Shown here one piece after another: positions 24,446-32,376 of a stretch of 37,952 nt of DNA. The stretch spans positions 1 through 37,952 of the forward strand of contig JACKFH010000037.1 of assembly GCA_020632575.1 (NCBI GenBank), written 5' to 3'. The stretch is from Candidatus Omnitrophota bacterium. Its GTDB lineage: Bacteria > Hinthialibacterota > Hinthialibacteria > OLB16. The position numbers and the translations under genes were made by a program. Numbering within the stretch: position 1 is the stretch's first letter; every line of letters starts with the position of its first letter. Under the pieces are notes generated by a model. The model saw only the letters and a list, made by a program, of their open reading frames with translations. It did not search any database and was not told the DNA's origin.

Positions 24446-25135
24446 ATGAAGGAATCGGATCTCTATCCGCCGCTGAAGCGGTTTCTCGAATCACAGAATT
24501 ACGAAGTGAAGGGGGAGGTTCAGGATTGCGATGTCCTCGCCATGCGCGGTGACGAGCCCCCGGTCATTGTCGAACTCAAACTCACCCTCAATCTGGAGGT
24601 CCTGCTCCAAGCGGTGGACCGCCTTACGCTCACCCCAAAAGTTTATATCGGGGTTCCGACAAAGAATCGGATATTGAACACCCAGAGAAAGCGCATCCTT
24701 AAACTTATCCGTATGCTCGGTTTGGGTCTCATCTCAATCAACCTCAACAAAAAGTCGAGCAGCGTCGAGATCCTGCTCGACCCCGGAGAGTACCGACCCC
24801 GTAAATCGAAGCAGCGTCAGGAGCGCCTCCTCGGCGAATTCGCCAAACGAGTTGGCGACCCCAACCTCGGCGGCGCGGACCGACGCAAGGGGATCATGAC
24901 CGCCTACCGTCAGCGCACTCTTTCCATCGCGAGTTACCTCCAAAACAACGGCCCCACCAAAGCCTCGCTCATCGCGCAAGCCTTGGATGAGCCAAAGGCG
25001 AGGGACATCTTGTATCAAGATGTTTATGGCTGGTTCGAACGGGTTTCCCGCGGGGTGTATGACTTATCGCCGCGGGGGAGAAAGGAAGTGCCAGGGTGGA
25101 GGGTTGGGTCTTCTGGGACGAACGGAAAGATCTAA
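24446..25135 (+). CDS. DUF2161 family protein, PD-(D/E)XK nuclease-like fold
   Basis: A 229-residue protein of the DUF2161 family, predicted to have a PD-(D/E)XK phosphodiesterase fold. The opening MKESDLYPPLKRFLESQNYEV is characteristic. The nuclease-like core has D in DCDVLAMRGDE and E-x-K in VIVELKLTLNL, followed by LLQAVDRLTLTPKVYIGVP and LGLISINL. A C-terminal winged-helix-like half (KASLIAQALDEPKARDILYQDVYGWFERVSRGVYDLSPRG) suggests DNA binding. Biological role unknown; metal-dependent DNA cleavage is plausible. Its stop codon (25133-25135) coincides with the edge of a 16S-derived repeat, and the last ~15 residues (VPGWRVGSSGTNGKI) look unlike the family, so the end may have been altered by that repeat. 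Confidence 0.82.
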   Translation: MKESDLYPPLKRFLESQNYEVKGEVQDCDVLAMRGDEPPVIVELKLTLNLEVLLQAVDRLTLTPKVYIGVPTKNRILNTQRKRILKLIRMLGLGLISINLNKKSSSVEILLDPGEYRPRKSKQRQERLLGEFAKRVGDPNLGGADRRKGIMTAYRQRTLSIASYLQNNGPTKASLIAQALDEPKARDILYQDVYGWFERVSRGVYDLSPRGRKEVPGWRVGSSGTNGKI

Positions 25136-25312
25136 CGACAGCCATGTCACACTTGTCTTCCTCCCTGCCATCATTCCCGCCCTCTCTCGTCATTCCCGAC
25201 TCCGATCGGGAATCCAAGAGCCATGCAACCTTACGGTGACAATGGACCCGGGAAAGGTTCTTCGCGTTGCCTCGAATGAAACCGCATACGCCGCCCCTTG
25301 TGTGGGCTCCGG
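25135..25312 (-). pseudogene. Degenerate 16S rRNA gene fragment, copy A, with palindrome insert
   Basis: Sense is on the minus strand. Two blocks match conserved 16S sequence: ACGACAGCCATG near 25135-25146 (E. coli ~1050-1065 region) and AAGGTTCTTCGCGTTGC at 25254-25270 (~967-983), followed by CTCGAATGAAACCGCATAC and a decayed continuation to about 25312. Between them, where the V6 region belongs, sits the family 1 palindrome ATTCCCGA (25192-25199) / TCGGGAAT (25206-25213), plus a partial extra ATTCCCG upstream. The same arrangement recurs in copy B at 26061-26350, so both derive from one rearranged ancestor. It cannot give a functional rRNA. Confidence 0.8.
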
Positions 25313-25361
25313 TTGCGCGGAAAATCTGAATTGCGCAGAATCCGGCACGGAGCATTACACC

Positions 25362-25850
25362 ATGCCAAGGTTCAAGGTCTATCTCGACAGCTCAGCTATC
25401 AGTTTTCTCTATGCGGATGACGCTCCCGATTTCCAATCGGTCACGCGGGATTTCTTCGAGAATTACTCTCATAATTTTGATCTCTTCATCTCCCAAGTCG
25501 TATTGAGGGAGATCGACAGAACTGTGGATGCGGCTCTTCGCGAGGCGCTCAAAAGGGTAGTGGAGGAGTATCCGATTTCAATCCTCGCGGAGGACGAGGC
25601 GGAGGAGGTGGACGACCTCGCGGCCGCCTATCTTGACGCGGAAGTCCTGCCTCGCTCTCAGATTGAAGACGCCTACCATGTGGCTTACGCGACAGTCCAC
25701 GAAATGGACATCCTCCTTTCGTGGAACTTCAAACACTTGGCGAATGTGAATCGAGAGGTCAGAATACAAGAGGCGAACCGTGTCCGTGGGTATTGGAAAC
25801 CCTTGCGGATCGTATCTCCATTGGAGGTGGTCTCGGAAAATGACGAGTGA
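25362..25850 (+). CDS. PIN-domain protein, probable toxin
   Basis: A 162-residue PIN-fold nuclease. Acidic residues are D9 in VYLDSSAISFLYADD, E50 in VVLREIDRTVD, and D103 with H106 in QIEDAYHVAYATVHEMD; N122 in SWNFKHLANVNR closes the site. This is the longer PIN variant (YLDTS-start, SWNFKHL motif) common in cyanobacteria and planctomycete-like bacteria, normally paired with a small downstream gene. I start it at the ATG at 25362, with CGGAG 9 nt upstream; the frame extends further back but through the 16S-derived repeat. The next gene overlaps its end by 11 bp. RNA cleavage is inferred from the fold. Confidence 0.82.
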   Translation: MPRFKVYLDSSAISFLYADDAPDFQSVTRDFFENYSHNFDLFISQVVLREIDRTVDAALREALKRVVEEYPISILAEDEAEEVDDLAAAYLDAEVLPRSQIEDAYHVAYATVHEMDILLSWNFKHLANVNREVRIQEANRVRGYWKPLRIVSPLEVVSENDE

Positions 25851-26025
25851 ATACAAAGTGTCAAAACGTTTGGAAGAAGTCCTCGAGGTGAAACGGCAAA
25901 TGGCCAAAGAGGTCGAGCACCTTCCCCCCAGGGAGGCGATTGCGGAACTCAGGCGCCAAGCCAGCGAGTCACGCAAGAATTATCCCAATCTCAAGGAAGC
26001 CTCCCCACGCAAAAAACGCGGTTGA
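25840..26025 (+). CDS. Small putative antitoxin paired with the PIN protein
   Basis: A 61-residue, highly charged protein (MTSEYKVSKRLEEVLEVKRQ ... LPPREAIAELRRQASESRK). Mostly helical with no recognised DNA-binding fold. It overlaps the PIN gene by 11 bp and has GGAGG 12 nt before its ATG within that gene. Size, charge and coupling are those of an antitoxin, here encoded after the toxin rather than before it. Function is by context only. A perfect hairpin of repeat family 2 lies 8 bp after the stop codon. Confidence 0.6.
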   Translation: MTSEYKVSKRLEEVLEVKRQMAKEVEHLPPREAIAELRRQASESRKNYPNLKEASPRKKRG

Positions 26026-26032
26026 GTCGTAG

Positions 26033-26053
26033 CCCGGCAACTCACTTGCCGGG
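26033..26053. repeat. Palindromic repeat, family 2 (CCCGGCAA-CTCAC-TTGCCGGG)
   Basis: Perfect 8-bp arms around CTCAC, preceded by GTAG. Two more versions, in opposite orientations, occur at 36717-36742 and 36770-36793. Position after the antitoxin stop would suit a terminator, but no T-tract follows. Confidence 0.65.
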
Positions 26054-26060
26054 TTCCCCC

Positions 26061-26350
<290 letters not shown>

Positions 26351-26358
26351 GGAAGTTT

Positions 26359-26682
26359 CTAGGAAAGGTCCAGTTGCACCCGAATGGCGTCGGCCACTTT
26401 CTCCATTTCTTCGGATTTCAGGGTCCCAGCCCTACGCACCAACCTTTGCTTGCTAACTGTCGCCATTTGATCTGCCATCGCTTTGCCCTGTTTCCCCTCG
26501 AACTGGACAGATGCTTCGCTTGGATACAGCCGATCGACATTGCTTGTGAGGGGAATGACCTGCACACGGTTCATGAAAGTGTTCGAGGCGTTGTTGCTGA
26601 CGATGACCGCGGGACGAATCTTCTTGACCTCGCCGCCCACGGACCGACCGAAGTTGACCCACCAGACCTCACCGCGTTTCAT
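26359..26682 (-). CDS. mazF: MazF/PemK-type endoribonuclease toxin
   Basis: A 107-residue MazF-family mRNA interferase. Characteristic segments: MKRGEVWWVNFGRSVGGEVKKIRPAVIVSNN (the KRGEVW start and RPAVIVSNN strand), VQVIPLTSN, and KAMADQMATVSKQRLVRRAG, the usual site of the catalytic Thr/Ser with the DQ motif. It cleaves RNA at short sequence motifs when free of antitoxin. It overlaps the upstream antitoxin gene by 14 bp. Its stop lies only 9 bp from the end of the 16S fragment B, which therefore forms the 3' boundary of the module. Confidence 0.92.
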   Translation of the reverse strand: MKRGEVWWVNFGRSVGGEVKKIRPAVIVSNNASNTFMNRVQVIPLTSNVDRLYPSEASVQFEGKQGKAMADQMATVSKQRLVRRAGTLKSEEMEKVADAIRVQLDLS

Positions 26683-26899
26683 TCAGACTCGCCTTGAAAG
26701 TCCCCTCGGCCCAATCGAAGGCCTCCTTCTCCCGCTTCGCATCCTTGGCCATTTCGGCATAGGCTTCCTCGAGGTTCGGTCGGACCACATGAGGCCGGAC
26801 AAGCTCCTCGACAAATTTGCTTATCTTCCGTGGCCCAACAGTCCGATAGAGGCCCTCGTAGATCTCCTCATCCACAGTGATGGTCAGTTTCTTCTGCAT
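26669..26899 (-). CDS. MazE-like antitoxin
   Basis: A 76-residue protein starting MQKKLTITVDEEIYEGLYRTVGPRKISKFVEELV, a ribbon-helix-helix-like DNA-binding domain, followed by an acidic helical tail (LEEAYAEMAKDAKREKEAF) that should bind MazF. The ATG at 26899 is preceded by AAGGAG at ~8 nt; the codons further upstream lie inside the operator. It is encoded first and overlaps the toxin by 14 bp, the standard order. Expected to repress its own promoter through the inverted repeat at 26913-26933, alone or with toxin. Confidence 0.85.
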   Translation of the reverse strand: MQKKLTITVDEEIYEGLYRTVGPRKISKFVEELVRPHVVRPNLEEAYAEMAKDAKREKEAFDWAEGTFKASLNETR

Positions 26900-26912
26900 G
26901 GTGGAAACTCCT

Positions 26913-26933
26913 TCCACGTGCAGTGTACGTGGA
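26913..26933 (-). promoter_or_regulatory. Probable MazEF operator
   Basis: Perfect 7-bp inverted repeat TCCACGT (26913-26919) / ACGTGGA (26927-26933) with a 7-bp spacer, centred 24 bp upstream of the antitoxin ATG. Its size and place fit binding of a ribbon-helix-helix antitoxin dimer. Confidence 0.55.
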
Positions 26934-27110
26934 GGGAGTGTGCGGTTCAATAGGAGAACGCCCCTCGCCTGCCGGACTTAGCCATATACCCCACCGTTTC
27001 TCGTCGAGTTAGGAATTCGAAAAGAATCTTGATGTCTGACCAATTCTCAAGGAACACCCCTGAGTCATAGTGGATGACATTTCCATCCGACTCCGTTTTC
27101 ATATCCCATC

Positions 27111-28628
27111 ATGAACCAGGGGCGCCTTCGACCAGCGATTCTTCTCTTTCTTTTGTCGATCCTCCCCTTTTTGCCCGTACTGAAAGCCGAATATTTGAAC
27201 TGGGACGATGACATCTATTTCACCGCCAACCCCGATATCGAATCAGCTCATGGATGGAGTTCCCAGTTCGCGCGATTCACCACCGACGCCAACGTTTATC
27301 CCATCGTTTTCGGCTCGTTCAAAATCGAGAACGCCCTTGTCGGAAAAAATGCGCGCGTTTCTCACGCGATCAATTTGGTTCTACATGGGCTGGTTTCAGT
27401 CTCCGCCTTTTTCCTCCTATGTCGTTGGGTTCCCGATTGGAGAATCGCCTTTTGGGCCAGCCTGCTCTTCGCCGTTCACCCCCTACAGGTTTCGACCGTG
27501 GCCTGGGTGGCGGAGCGGAAATCGCTTCTGGGATCGTTGTTCTTCCTGTGGGCGCTAATCGCCGCCGACTCGAAGAAGGCTTGGATCGTTTGGGGGAGCC
27601 TGCTTCTCGCTGGGCTCGGCTATCTCTGCAAATCGCCTCTTGTGGTTTTCCCCGCCACCCTTGTGGTCGCGGATCTCTTCCTTCGACCGGGACAAGGCCG
27701 AAGGTGGGCGCTATGGGGAGCTCATGCCGGGCTGGCTACAGTGTTTGCCTGGGTTTACTCGGGCAGAGAGGTCTCCCAATCCCTCTCGTTGGGTCAGAGG
27801 CTGGAACTGGTCCCCGCCGCCCTTGGGCACTATCTGGAGAAATGGATTTACCCCAGCCAGATGCTCCCGATTTATCCAAAATGGGAGCTGAGCGGCGCCC
27901 ACGCCGAAACGATCGGTTGGATCCCAGTTGTGGGAGTCGTTCTCCTGATGCTCCTCTATCGTAGGCGGATCGATCCACTCGAATGGTTTGGCGTACTTCT
28001 CTTTGCGATTACTCTCGCCCCCGCGCTGGGGTTTGTCTCCTTCGGTTACCAGAAACACTCCTTCGTCTCCGACCATTTCATGTATCTCCCACTTCTCGGG
28101 TTATCGATCGTTCTTAGCTCCCTTATGACCCGAATATCGATCGGACGCAAATTCCTTTTCCCGGCAATCTGCCTCTTCCTTGTTCTGATGTGGGCCCTTG
28201 TCTCTTGGAGGCAGTGCGGAGTCTGGCGCAACCCGGTCGCCTTCTGGCAATCAGTGCTCCATGCTGATGAGACAAGTTGGGTCGCTCATGAAAATCTCGC
28301 CACCTATCTCGATGGAGAGGGTGGACTCGAGGAAGCGGCTCATCATTACGGGCGCGCGGTTGAGATCGATCCCGAGGAACCGATCGGATGGATCAACCTG
28401 GGACGGAATCAAATCCTCCGGGGCGAGTATGAAGAGGCGGTGCATTCCTTAGCGCGAGCCATCGATTTGAATGTCTATTACGTGGAAGCGCACCTCTTTC
28501 GCGCCGAGGCTTTTCTTCGGTTGGGCGAGGAGCAGAAAGCGGTGGACCAGTTCCACAGCGCCATCGCGGTGCGTCCGGGGAATGTGGAGGCTCGACTCAA
28601 GATCGCCGATCCTCCTCCTTCATGCTAA
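27111..28628 (+). CDS. TMTC-like membrane protein with C-terminal TPRs, truncated by frameshift
   Basis: Polytopic membrane protein of the TMTC/O-mannosyltransferase-like type. After the first helix, residues 30-36 read NWDDDIY; the Asp pair in this loop is the conserved catalytic-site motif of GT-C enzymes. The second family block is FAVHPLQVSTVAWVAERKSLLG. About ten membrane segments follow, then TPR repeats (~391-500: WVAHENLATYLDGEGGLEEAAHHYGRAVEIDPEEP, IGWINLGRNQILRGEYEEAV, VEAHLFRAEAFLRLGEEQKAV). Translation stops with the out-of-family tail DPPPSC, but the homologous continuation is in the +1 frame (28609-28884). The protein may glycosylate exported proteins; this is by family analogy. 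Either a recent 1-nt insertion or a sequencing error is responsible. Confidence 0.8.
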   Translation: MNQGRLRPAILLFLLSILPFLPVLKAEYLNWDDDIYFTANPDIESAHGWSSQFARFTTDANVYPIVFGSFKIENALVGKNARVSHAINLVLHGLVSVSAFFLLCRWVPDWRIAFWASLLFAVHPLQVSTVAWVAERKSLLGSLFFLWALIAADSKKAWIVWGSLLLAGLGYLCKSPLVVFPATLVVADLFLRPGQGRRWALWGAHAGLATVFAWVYSGREVSQSLSLGQRLELVPAALGHYLEKWIYPSQMLPIYPKWELSGAHAETIGWIPVVGVVLLMLLYRRRIDPLEWFGVLLFAITLAPALGFVSFGYQKHSFVSDHFMYLPLLGLSIVLSSLMTRISIGRKFLFPAICLFLVLMWALVSWRQCGVWRNPVAFWQSVLHADETSWVAHENLATYLDGEGGLEEAAHHYGRAVEIDPEEPIGWINLGRNQILRGEYEEAVHSLARAIDLNVYYVEAHLFRAEAFLRLGEEQKAVDQFHSAIAVRPGNVEARLKIADPPPSC

Positions 28629-28884
28629 GAATCCGGATGTCCGCAGCCCCGACCAAGCCATTCGTTGGCTGAGACCTTTTATCGACGCTCCCCCTTCGCC
28701 GTCCGCTCTGGTCGCCTGGAAATTCCTAGCCGAAGCCCACGCCACAAAAGGGGAATTCGACCGAGCCCTCGAGTTCGAGAACCATCGACTGGAAGCCTGG
28801 AACGATCCGACCACTCCAGAATCGAAGGAAACTCTTCGGAGAATTTCCTTCTACGAACGGGGCCAATTCCCCGGGACGAAATAA
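28609..28884 (+). pseudogene. Frameshifted C-terminal part of the TMTC/TPR gene
   Basis: In the +1 frame relative to 27111-28628 the protein continues without a break: LLLHAKNPDVRSPDQAIRWL, then LVAWKFLAEAHATKGEFDRALEFENHRLEAW, a last TPR, to a stop at 28884. HAKNPDVRSPDQAI matches the LATxPDxxxRxxxxAV segment found near the end of such TPR proteins. The switch occurs around 28600-28615, next to the CCTCCTCCTT tract. Removing one nucleotide there would restore a protein of ~590 residues. Confidence 0.72.
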
Positions 28885-28962
28885 TTCCACTCTCAACTGT
28901 CTCAGTTTGTTCCACTTAAACAACTAATTCCTGAATACCAAACTTGTCCAGGGCATGAATCG

Positions 28963-28992
28963 TTGACATGTAATCAACTCATCTGTTATATA
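28963..28992 (+). promoter_or_regulatory. Sigma-70 promoter for the WQYPFN-domain operon
   Basis: Perfect TTGACA (28963-28968), 18-bp spacer, then TATATA (28987-28992) with an extended -10 TGT just before it, in an AT-rich stretch. It would start a transcript about 60 nt upstream of the ATG at 29060. Confidence 0.6.
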
Positions 28993-29016
28993 TACCAAAC
29001 AATCAGCAGGCCAATA

Positions 29017-29050
29017 TTTCTCAGGGTAACCTTACCCCCACTGAGAAAGG
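29017..29050 (+). promoter_or_regulatory. Leader hairpin overlapping the ribosome binding site of the 29060 gene
   Basis: TTTCTCAG (29017-29024) pairs with CTGAGAAA (29041-29048), with an inner GGTAA/TTACC stem. The 3' arm includes most of the AGAAAGG ribosome site (29044-29050; 9 nt before the ATG), so folding would hinder initiation. Confidence 0.45.
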
Positions 29051-29059
29051 CTTGACAAT

Positions 29060-30643
29060 ATGCAGGGTCAAATCAATCGGCTTCGAGCCGGTTTTGGAGG
29101 ATTTTTTCTCTTTTTAGCGGTATTCCTCGGGAATTCAAACGTGGCGCTAGGGGGCGAAGCCCTTGTTTTCGCCACCCCTTCGGACGATCAGTGGCAGTAT
29201 CCGTTCAACTTTTCACCCGGCGTGAACACGGATCGAAGTGTATTCGCCGCGTCGGAGGCGCCTTTTGACAACCGGGACGCCATGGGCTTGGTCCGTTGGG
29301 ACACCACCTCTCTGGTGGCCCCGGGGCTCGGAATGGATGGCTACAAGCCGGTGAGGGCGACGATCACGGTCTGGGAGGCGGCGGGGGCAGCGTGGGTTCC
29401 TTCGGTCACCGAGACGATTCAGCTCTTCGCGGTCGGATACGGTCCCACCTACACCGAGGCGACCTGGAACGAGTTTTCCGCGGTCCGGGCCAATGGCGCG
29501 GGACCACCCACCCAGCGGGATCCCTACCCGATGACTCTTTCCGGGGAGCGCGCCGAAAACGAAATCGGCGCTCAGCCCTGGGCGGTCGGGGTTCCTGCCC
29601 CGGCCACGGCGGTGGCTCGTCCCATCGAATTTGAGTTGGACCTGTTCAACCCAATTGTCCGGGAATATGTCCAAGAGGGGTTGAACAAGGGTTCGCTCAC
29701 TTTCGCGGTTAGTTCCACCCTCATCCCCTCCAGTTCGGTTGCGGCCCCCGGAACCCTCCCGCGCATAATTTTCAAGGAGGGCGTCCCGATTCATCCCGGG
29801 TCGCAAGCGCCAAAACTCACCATCGAACTTGCCCCCGACACGGGCGTGACGGATTACCTGATCGACGAACCCTCCATCGATGTCTGGCAGTACCCCTTCA
29901 ACCAGACCCCGGGGAATCGCACCACAGCGCCGCTTTTCGCGACCGCACCGGGAGTGGGTTTTGACCACCGGGATGGAGAAATGGTTGTTTGCTTCGACAC
30001 CTCTCAATTCACCAACCGCGAAATGGGAGCCCTGGTGGGCGAAGTCGAATCCTGTTCCGTTCGCGTTTGGAATGTGGCTGGCGCGTCCTGGGATTTGCGA
30101 GGAGCCACCGGGAGGCTCGAGTTGTTCGGGACCGGATTCGGCCCGACCTATAACGCCGGCATCTGGTCCGAGACCTCGCCGATCAGCGCGGGCGCCCCGG
30201 GTCCACCCTCCCTGCGCGACCCCTACCCGACTCTTCTCAACGGGGAGCGGGCCGAAAACGACTTGAATGCTGTCCCTTGGTCGGTCGGACGACCGATCGG
30301 ATATAACCCCGGAGGGCAGGCCACACCCTTCGTCATTCAATTCGACCTGAACGTCGACGATCCCACTGTCCAAGACTATCTACGAGATGGGATTCAAAGC
30401 GGACAACTCTGTTTTCACCTGGCGACCAACCTGGACTCGGGGGATAGCAATCCCACGATTGTCACCAAGGAAGGAACGATCGGAACGGGAGCTGGAATCA
30501 CCGGAGGCGACGCAGAGGCGGCTGAACTGAGAATCACCTTGGGCGATGGCGTCTTGTCGGCCGACCTGAACCAAGACGGGGTCGTCGACGCCCTCGACCT
30601 GATCATTTTCCAAAAACAGTGGAACCCCGTAACCACGCCCTGA
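29060..30643 (+). CDS. Secreted protein with two DNRLRE-like WQYPFN domains and dockerin-like end
   Basis: A 527-residue exported protein with signal peptide (INRLRAGFGGFFLFLAVFLG ... ALG). Two homologous ~230-residue beta-rich domains follow. Each has D-x-WQYPFN-x-xPG (DDQWQYPFNFSPG; IDVWQYPFNQTPG), a DxRD/HRDG turn, an LFAVGYGPTY/LFGTGFGPTY strand, RDPYP, GERAEN, and PW-x-VG. The layout resembles DNRLRE-type secreted beta-sandwich domains of planctomycete-like bacteria, but the family is assigned only loosely. The C-terminus ADLNQDGVVDALDLIIFQKQW is a dockerin-like calcium loop. It is the first gene of a likely operon with a pseudopilin, a one-domain paralogue at 31500 and a DUF6607 gene. 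Function is unknown; an extracellular structural or adhesive role is possible. Confidence 0.8.
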   Translation: MQGQINRLRAGFGGFFLFLAVFLGNSNVALGGEALVFATPSDDQWQYPFNFSPGVNTDRSVFAASEAPFDNRDAMGLVRWDTTSLVAPGLGMDGYKPVRATITVWEAAGAAWVPSVTETIQLFAVGYGPTYTEATWNEFSAVRANGAGPPTQRDPYPMTLSGERAENEIGAQPWAVGVPAPATAVARPIEFELDLFNPIVREYVQEGLNKGSLTFAVSSTLIPSSSVAAPGTLPRIIFKEGVPIHPGSQAPKLTIELAPDTGVTDYLIDEPSIDVWQYPFNQTPGNRTTAPLFATAPGVGFDHRDGEMVVCFDTSQFTNREMGALVGEVESCSVRVWNVAGASWDLRGATGRLELFGTGFGPTYNAGIWSETSPISAGAPGPPSLRDPYPTLLNGERAENDLNAVPWSVGRPIGYNPGGQATPFVIQFDLNVDDPTVQDYLRDGIQSGQLCFHLATNLDSGDSNPTIVTKEGTIGTGAGITGGDAEAAELRITLGDGVLSADLNQDGVVDALDLIIFQKQWNPVTTP

Positions 30644-30748
30644 TGGATTGAATTCAGCCTACCCGCCACGCCCTTCAAATAGGGCGCACTACATAAGACC
30701 GATCTTTGGTCGGAGTCGCTTGGCGATTCTCGGCCAACCTGCTGATTA

Positions 30749-30781
30749 GGTCCCCCCCTTTCCTCGGGGAAGGGGGGGACC
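30749..30781 (+). terminator. Strong C7/G7 hairpin between the 29060 gene and the pseudopilin gene
   Basis: GGTCCCCCCC (30749-30758) pairs with GGGGGGGACC (30772-30781), with four further pairs toward a TCG loop. It lies 106 bp after the stop at 30643 and 32 bp before the pseudopilin ATG. No T-tract follows, so it may be a transcript-stabilising or partial terminator. The rest of 30644-30812 holds no gene. Confidence 0.5.
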
Positions 30782-30812
30782 CGGGTTGAAAAACGATCGT
30801 TGAGAAAGAACG

Positions 30813-31469
30813 ATGATTTCATATTTTGGAACGAAATCAAAACGAGGTGAATCCACCCGACTCCGCTCGGATCGTGGGTTCACTGTGATTGAGCTGTTGA
30901 TCGTGATTGCCATCATTCTCATTCTGATCGCGATCGCACTGCCCAATTTCCTCGAGGCGCAAGTTCGAGCCAAGCTGGCCAAGGTCAAGGGCGAGTTTCG
31001 AACCCTGAACACGGCGTTGCAGGAATATCAACTCGATTTCAACCAGTTCCCTCCGGTTGTCGACCATTTCTCCACCCCGTTTCTGGTCCGATTGCGGCCA
31101 CTGACGACGCCCGTTAAGTATCTCACCGAAATGCCCCGCGACCCTTTTGTTCGATTGGATGGCAAGTATGGCGGCCCCGAGGAGCAGTCTCCCTATCCCG
31201 GGAACATTTACATGTACAACACCGGCGCTGCCAATTTTGGCGAGGGAGTCACTGATCCCAATTCGCGGCTTCAAGAGCGGTTCTCCCTGCACAGCGGCGG
31301 TCCTGATGGGGTGATCGATTTCCCCTACTATGCCTTTTCAGAGAACTTCATCCTCCAGCAGCGTCACCTTGTCTTTGTCTATAGCCCCACCAATGGGACC
31401 CGCAGTGCGGGCGACATCATTCAACGCGGGGGCGAGATCCCCAACCCTTTGCCCGGTTTCGGCAGTTAA
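30813..31469 (+). CDS. Type II secretion/type IV pilus-like pseudopilin (GspG-like)
   Basis: A 218-residue prepilin-like protein. A basic leader (SKRGESTRLRSDRG) precedes the prepilin peptidase site G|FTVIELLIVIAIILILIAIALP, with Glu at +5 and a continuous hydrophobic helix. It continues NFLEAQVRAKLAKVKGEFRTLNTALQEYQLDFNQFPP, a variant widespread in Hydrogenedentota, Sumerlaeota, Planctomycetota and relatives, then LTTPVKYLTEMPRDPF. No other pilus or secretion genes are nearby, so it is a stand-alone pseudopilin, as is common in these phyla where dozens may occur. It lies between two paralogous secreted-protein genes and may be part of their surface structure or export. Confidence 0.88.
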   Translation: MISYFGTKSKRGESTRLRSDRGFTVIELLIVIAIILILIAIALPNFLEAQVRAKLAKVKGEFRTLNTALQEYQLDFNQFPPVVDHFSTPFLVRLRPLTTPVKYLTEMPRDPFVRLDGKYGGPEEQSPYPGNIYMYNTGAANFGEGVTDPNSRLQERFSLHSGGPDGVIDFPYYAFSENFILQQRHLVFVYSPTNGTRSAGDIIQRGGEIPNPLPGFGS

Positions 31470-31499
31470 GAGAACACCCCTAAGGAGATTTCTTCGAGA

Positions 31500-32327
31500 A
31501 TGAGAATCATTCTGCTTGCCACCCTAATCCTGATTGCGTTCGCCCCGTCCACGGTGGCGCAAACATGGAACGTCGAGGCCACCCTCCTTTCCGACCGCTG
31601 GCAATACCCCTTCAATTTCACTCCGGGGTCGCGTCAATCCGGACCGCTCTTCATCTTAAACGCCACCGACGCCGAAAATTTTAATCGGCGCGATGGACTC
31701 GCCATCGTTCAGTGGGAACTCAAACTCCCGCCAGACGCACCCGCCGACTACGAAATCACCGAAGCCACTCTCACATTTTGGGATCGGCGACAGGCTCAAT
31801 ACATGATCGGAACCTTCACGGACGAAGGCATCGAACAACGATTGGAGGTCTTTCCCGCCCGATTTTCACACCCCTATTCGGAGGAGACCTGGGAGGGAAC
31901 CGAACCCTATGTCGGCTCGGATGGGAATGGGCCCAATCCACGGAATCCCTACCCGATCGATTTAGTGACCTCCGCGTCGGTCGAGAACAACGTCGAAACT
32001 TCCACCCCTTGGGCGATTGGCGAACCCGAGGGATACACGCCGGGGGCGATGACCGACGCGTTCCCCATCCATTTCCGTTTTGACATGACCAATCCGACGA
32101 TCCAGCAAGAGTTCCGATTGGATCTTCAGAGCGGATTGAGCACCTGGTTTGTCTCTGCCACGTTCTCGATCGACGTGATCGACACGGCGGAGATCCCGCA
32201 AATCCTGTTCGCCGAGGCGGTTAGCAACACTGGGTTCGGAACTTCGCAACAACCTCCGTCCCTGGAACTAACCCTGTCGCAAGTCGATGTTCCCCTTTCG
32301 AACGAGCATTGGGATTTGTACGAGTGA
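31500..32327 (+). CDS. Secreted single-domain paralogue of the 29060 protein
   Basis: A 275-residue exported protein with signal peptide MRIILLATLILIAFAPSTVAQ. It has one copy of the same domain: SDRWQYPFNFTPGSRQSGPLF, FNRRDGLAIVQWEL, LEVFPARFSHPYSEETW, RNPYPIDL (here RNPYP instead of RDPYP), VENNVETSTPWAIGEPEGY, and a final LELTLSQV. There is no dockerin-like end. AAGGAG (31482-31487) precedes the ATG by 12 nt, and the gene follows the pseudopilin gene by 30 bp. Shared domain and strand with the 29060 gene suggest duplication and joint function. Function unknown. Confidence 0.75.
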   Translation: MRIILLATLILIAFAPSTVAQTWNVEATLLSDRWQYPFNFTPGSRQSGPLFILNATDAENFNRRDGLAIVQWELKLPPDAPADYEITEATLTFWDRRQAQYMIGTFTDEGIEQRLEVFPARFSHPYSEETWEGTEPYVGSDGNGPNPRNPYPIDLVTSASVENNVETSTPWAIGEPEGYTPGAMTDAFPIHFRFDMTNPTIQQEFRLDLQSGLSTWFVSATFSIDVIDTAEIPQILFAEAVSNTGFGTSQQPPSLELTLSQVDVPLSNEHWDLYE

Positions 32328-32331
32328 ACAA

Positions 32332-32346
32332 CGGCTGTATCAGCCG
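32332..32346 (+). other. Small hairpin between the 31500 and DUF6607 genes
   Basis: CGGCTG-TAT-CAGCCG, 4 bp after the stop codon at 32327 and ~30 bp before the next ATG. No T-tract; it could slow or protect the transcript, but too short to call a terminator. Confidence 0.4.
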
Positions 32347-32376
32347 GTTTGAAATAGTAGAAAGAGGTGAATCAAG

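Noticed and set aside
24987..25361. N-terminal extension of the PIN protein by 125 residues
   Set aside because: The extension overlaps the DUF2161 gene and then translates the 16S-derived repeat; the ATG at 25362 has a good ribosome site and a normal PIN start.
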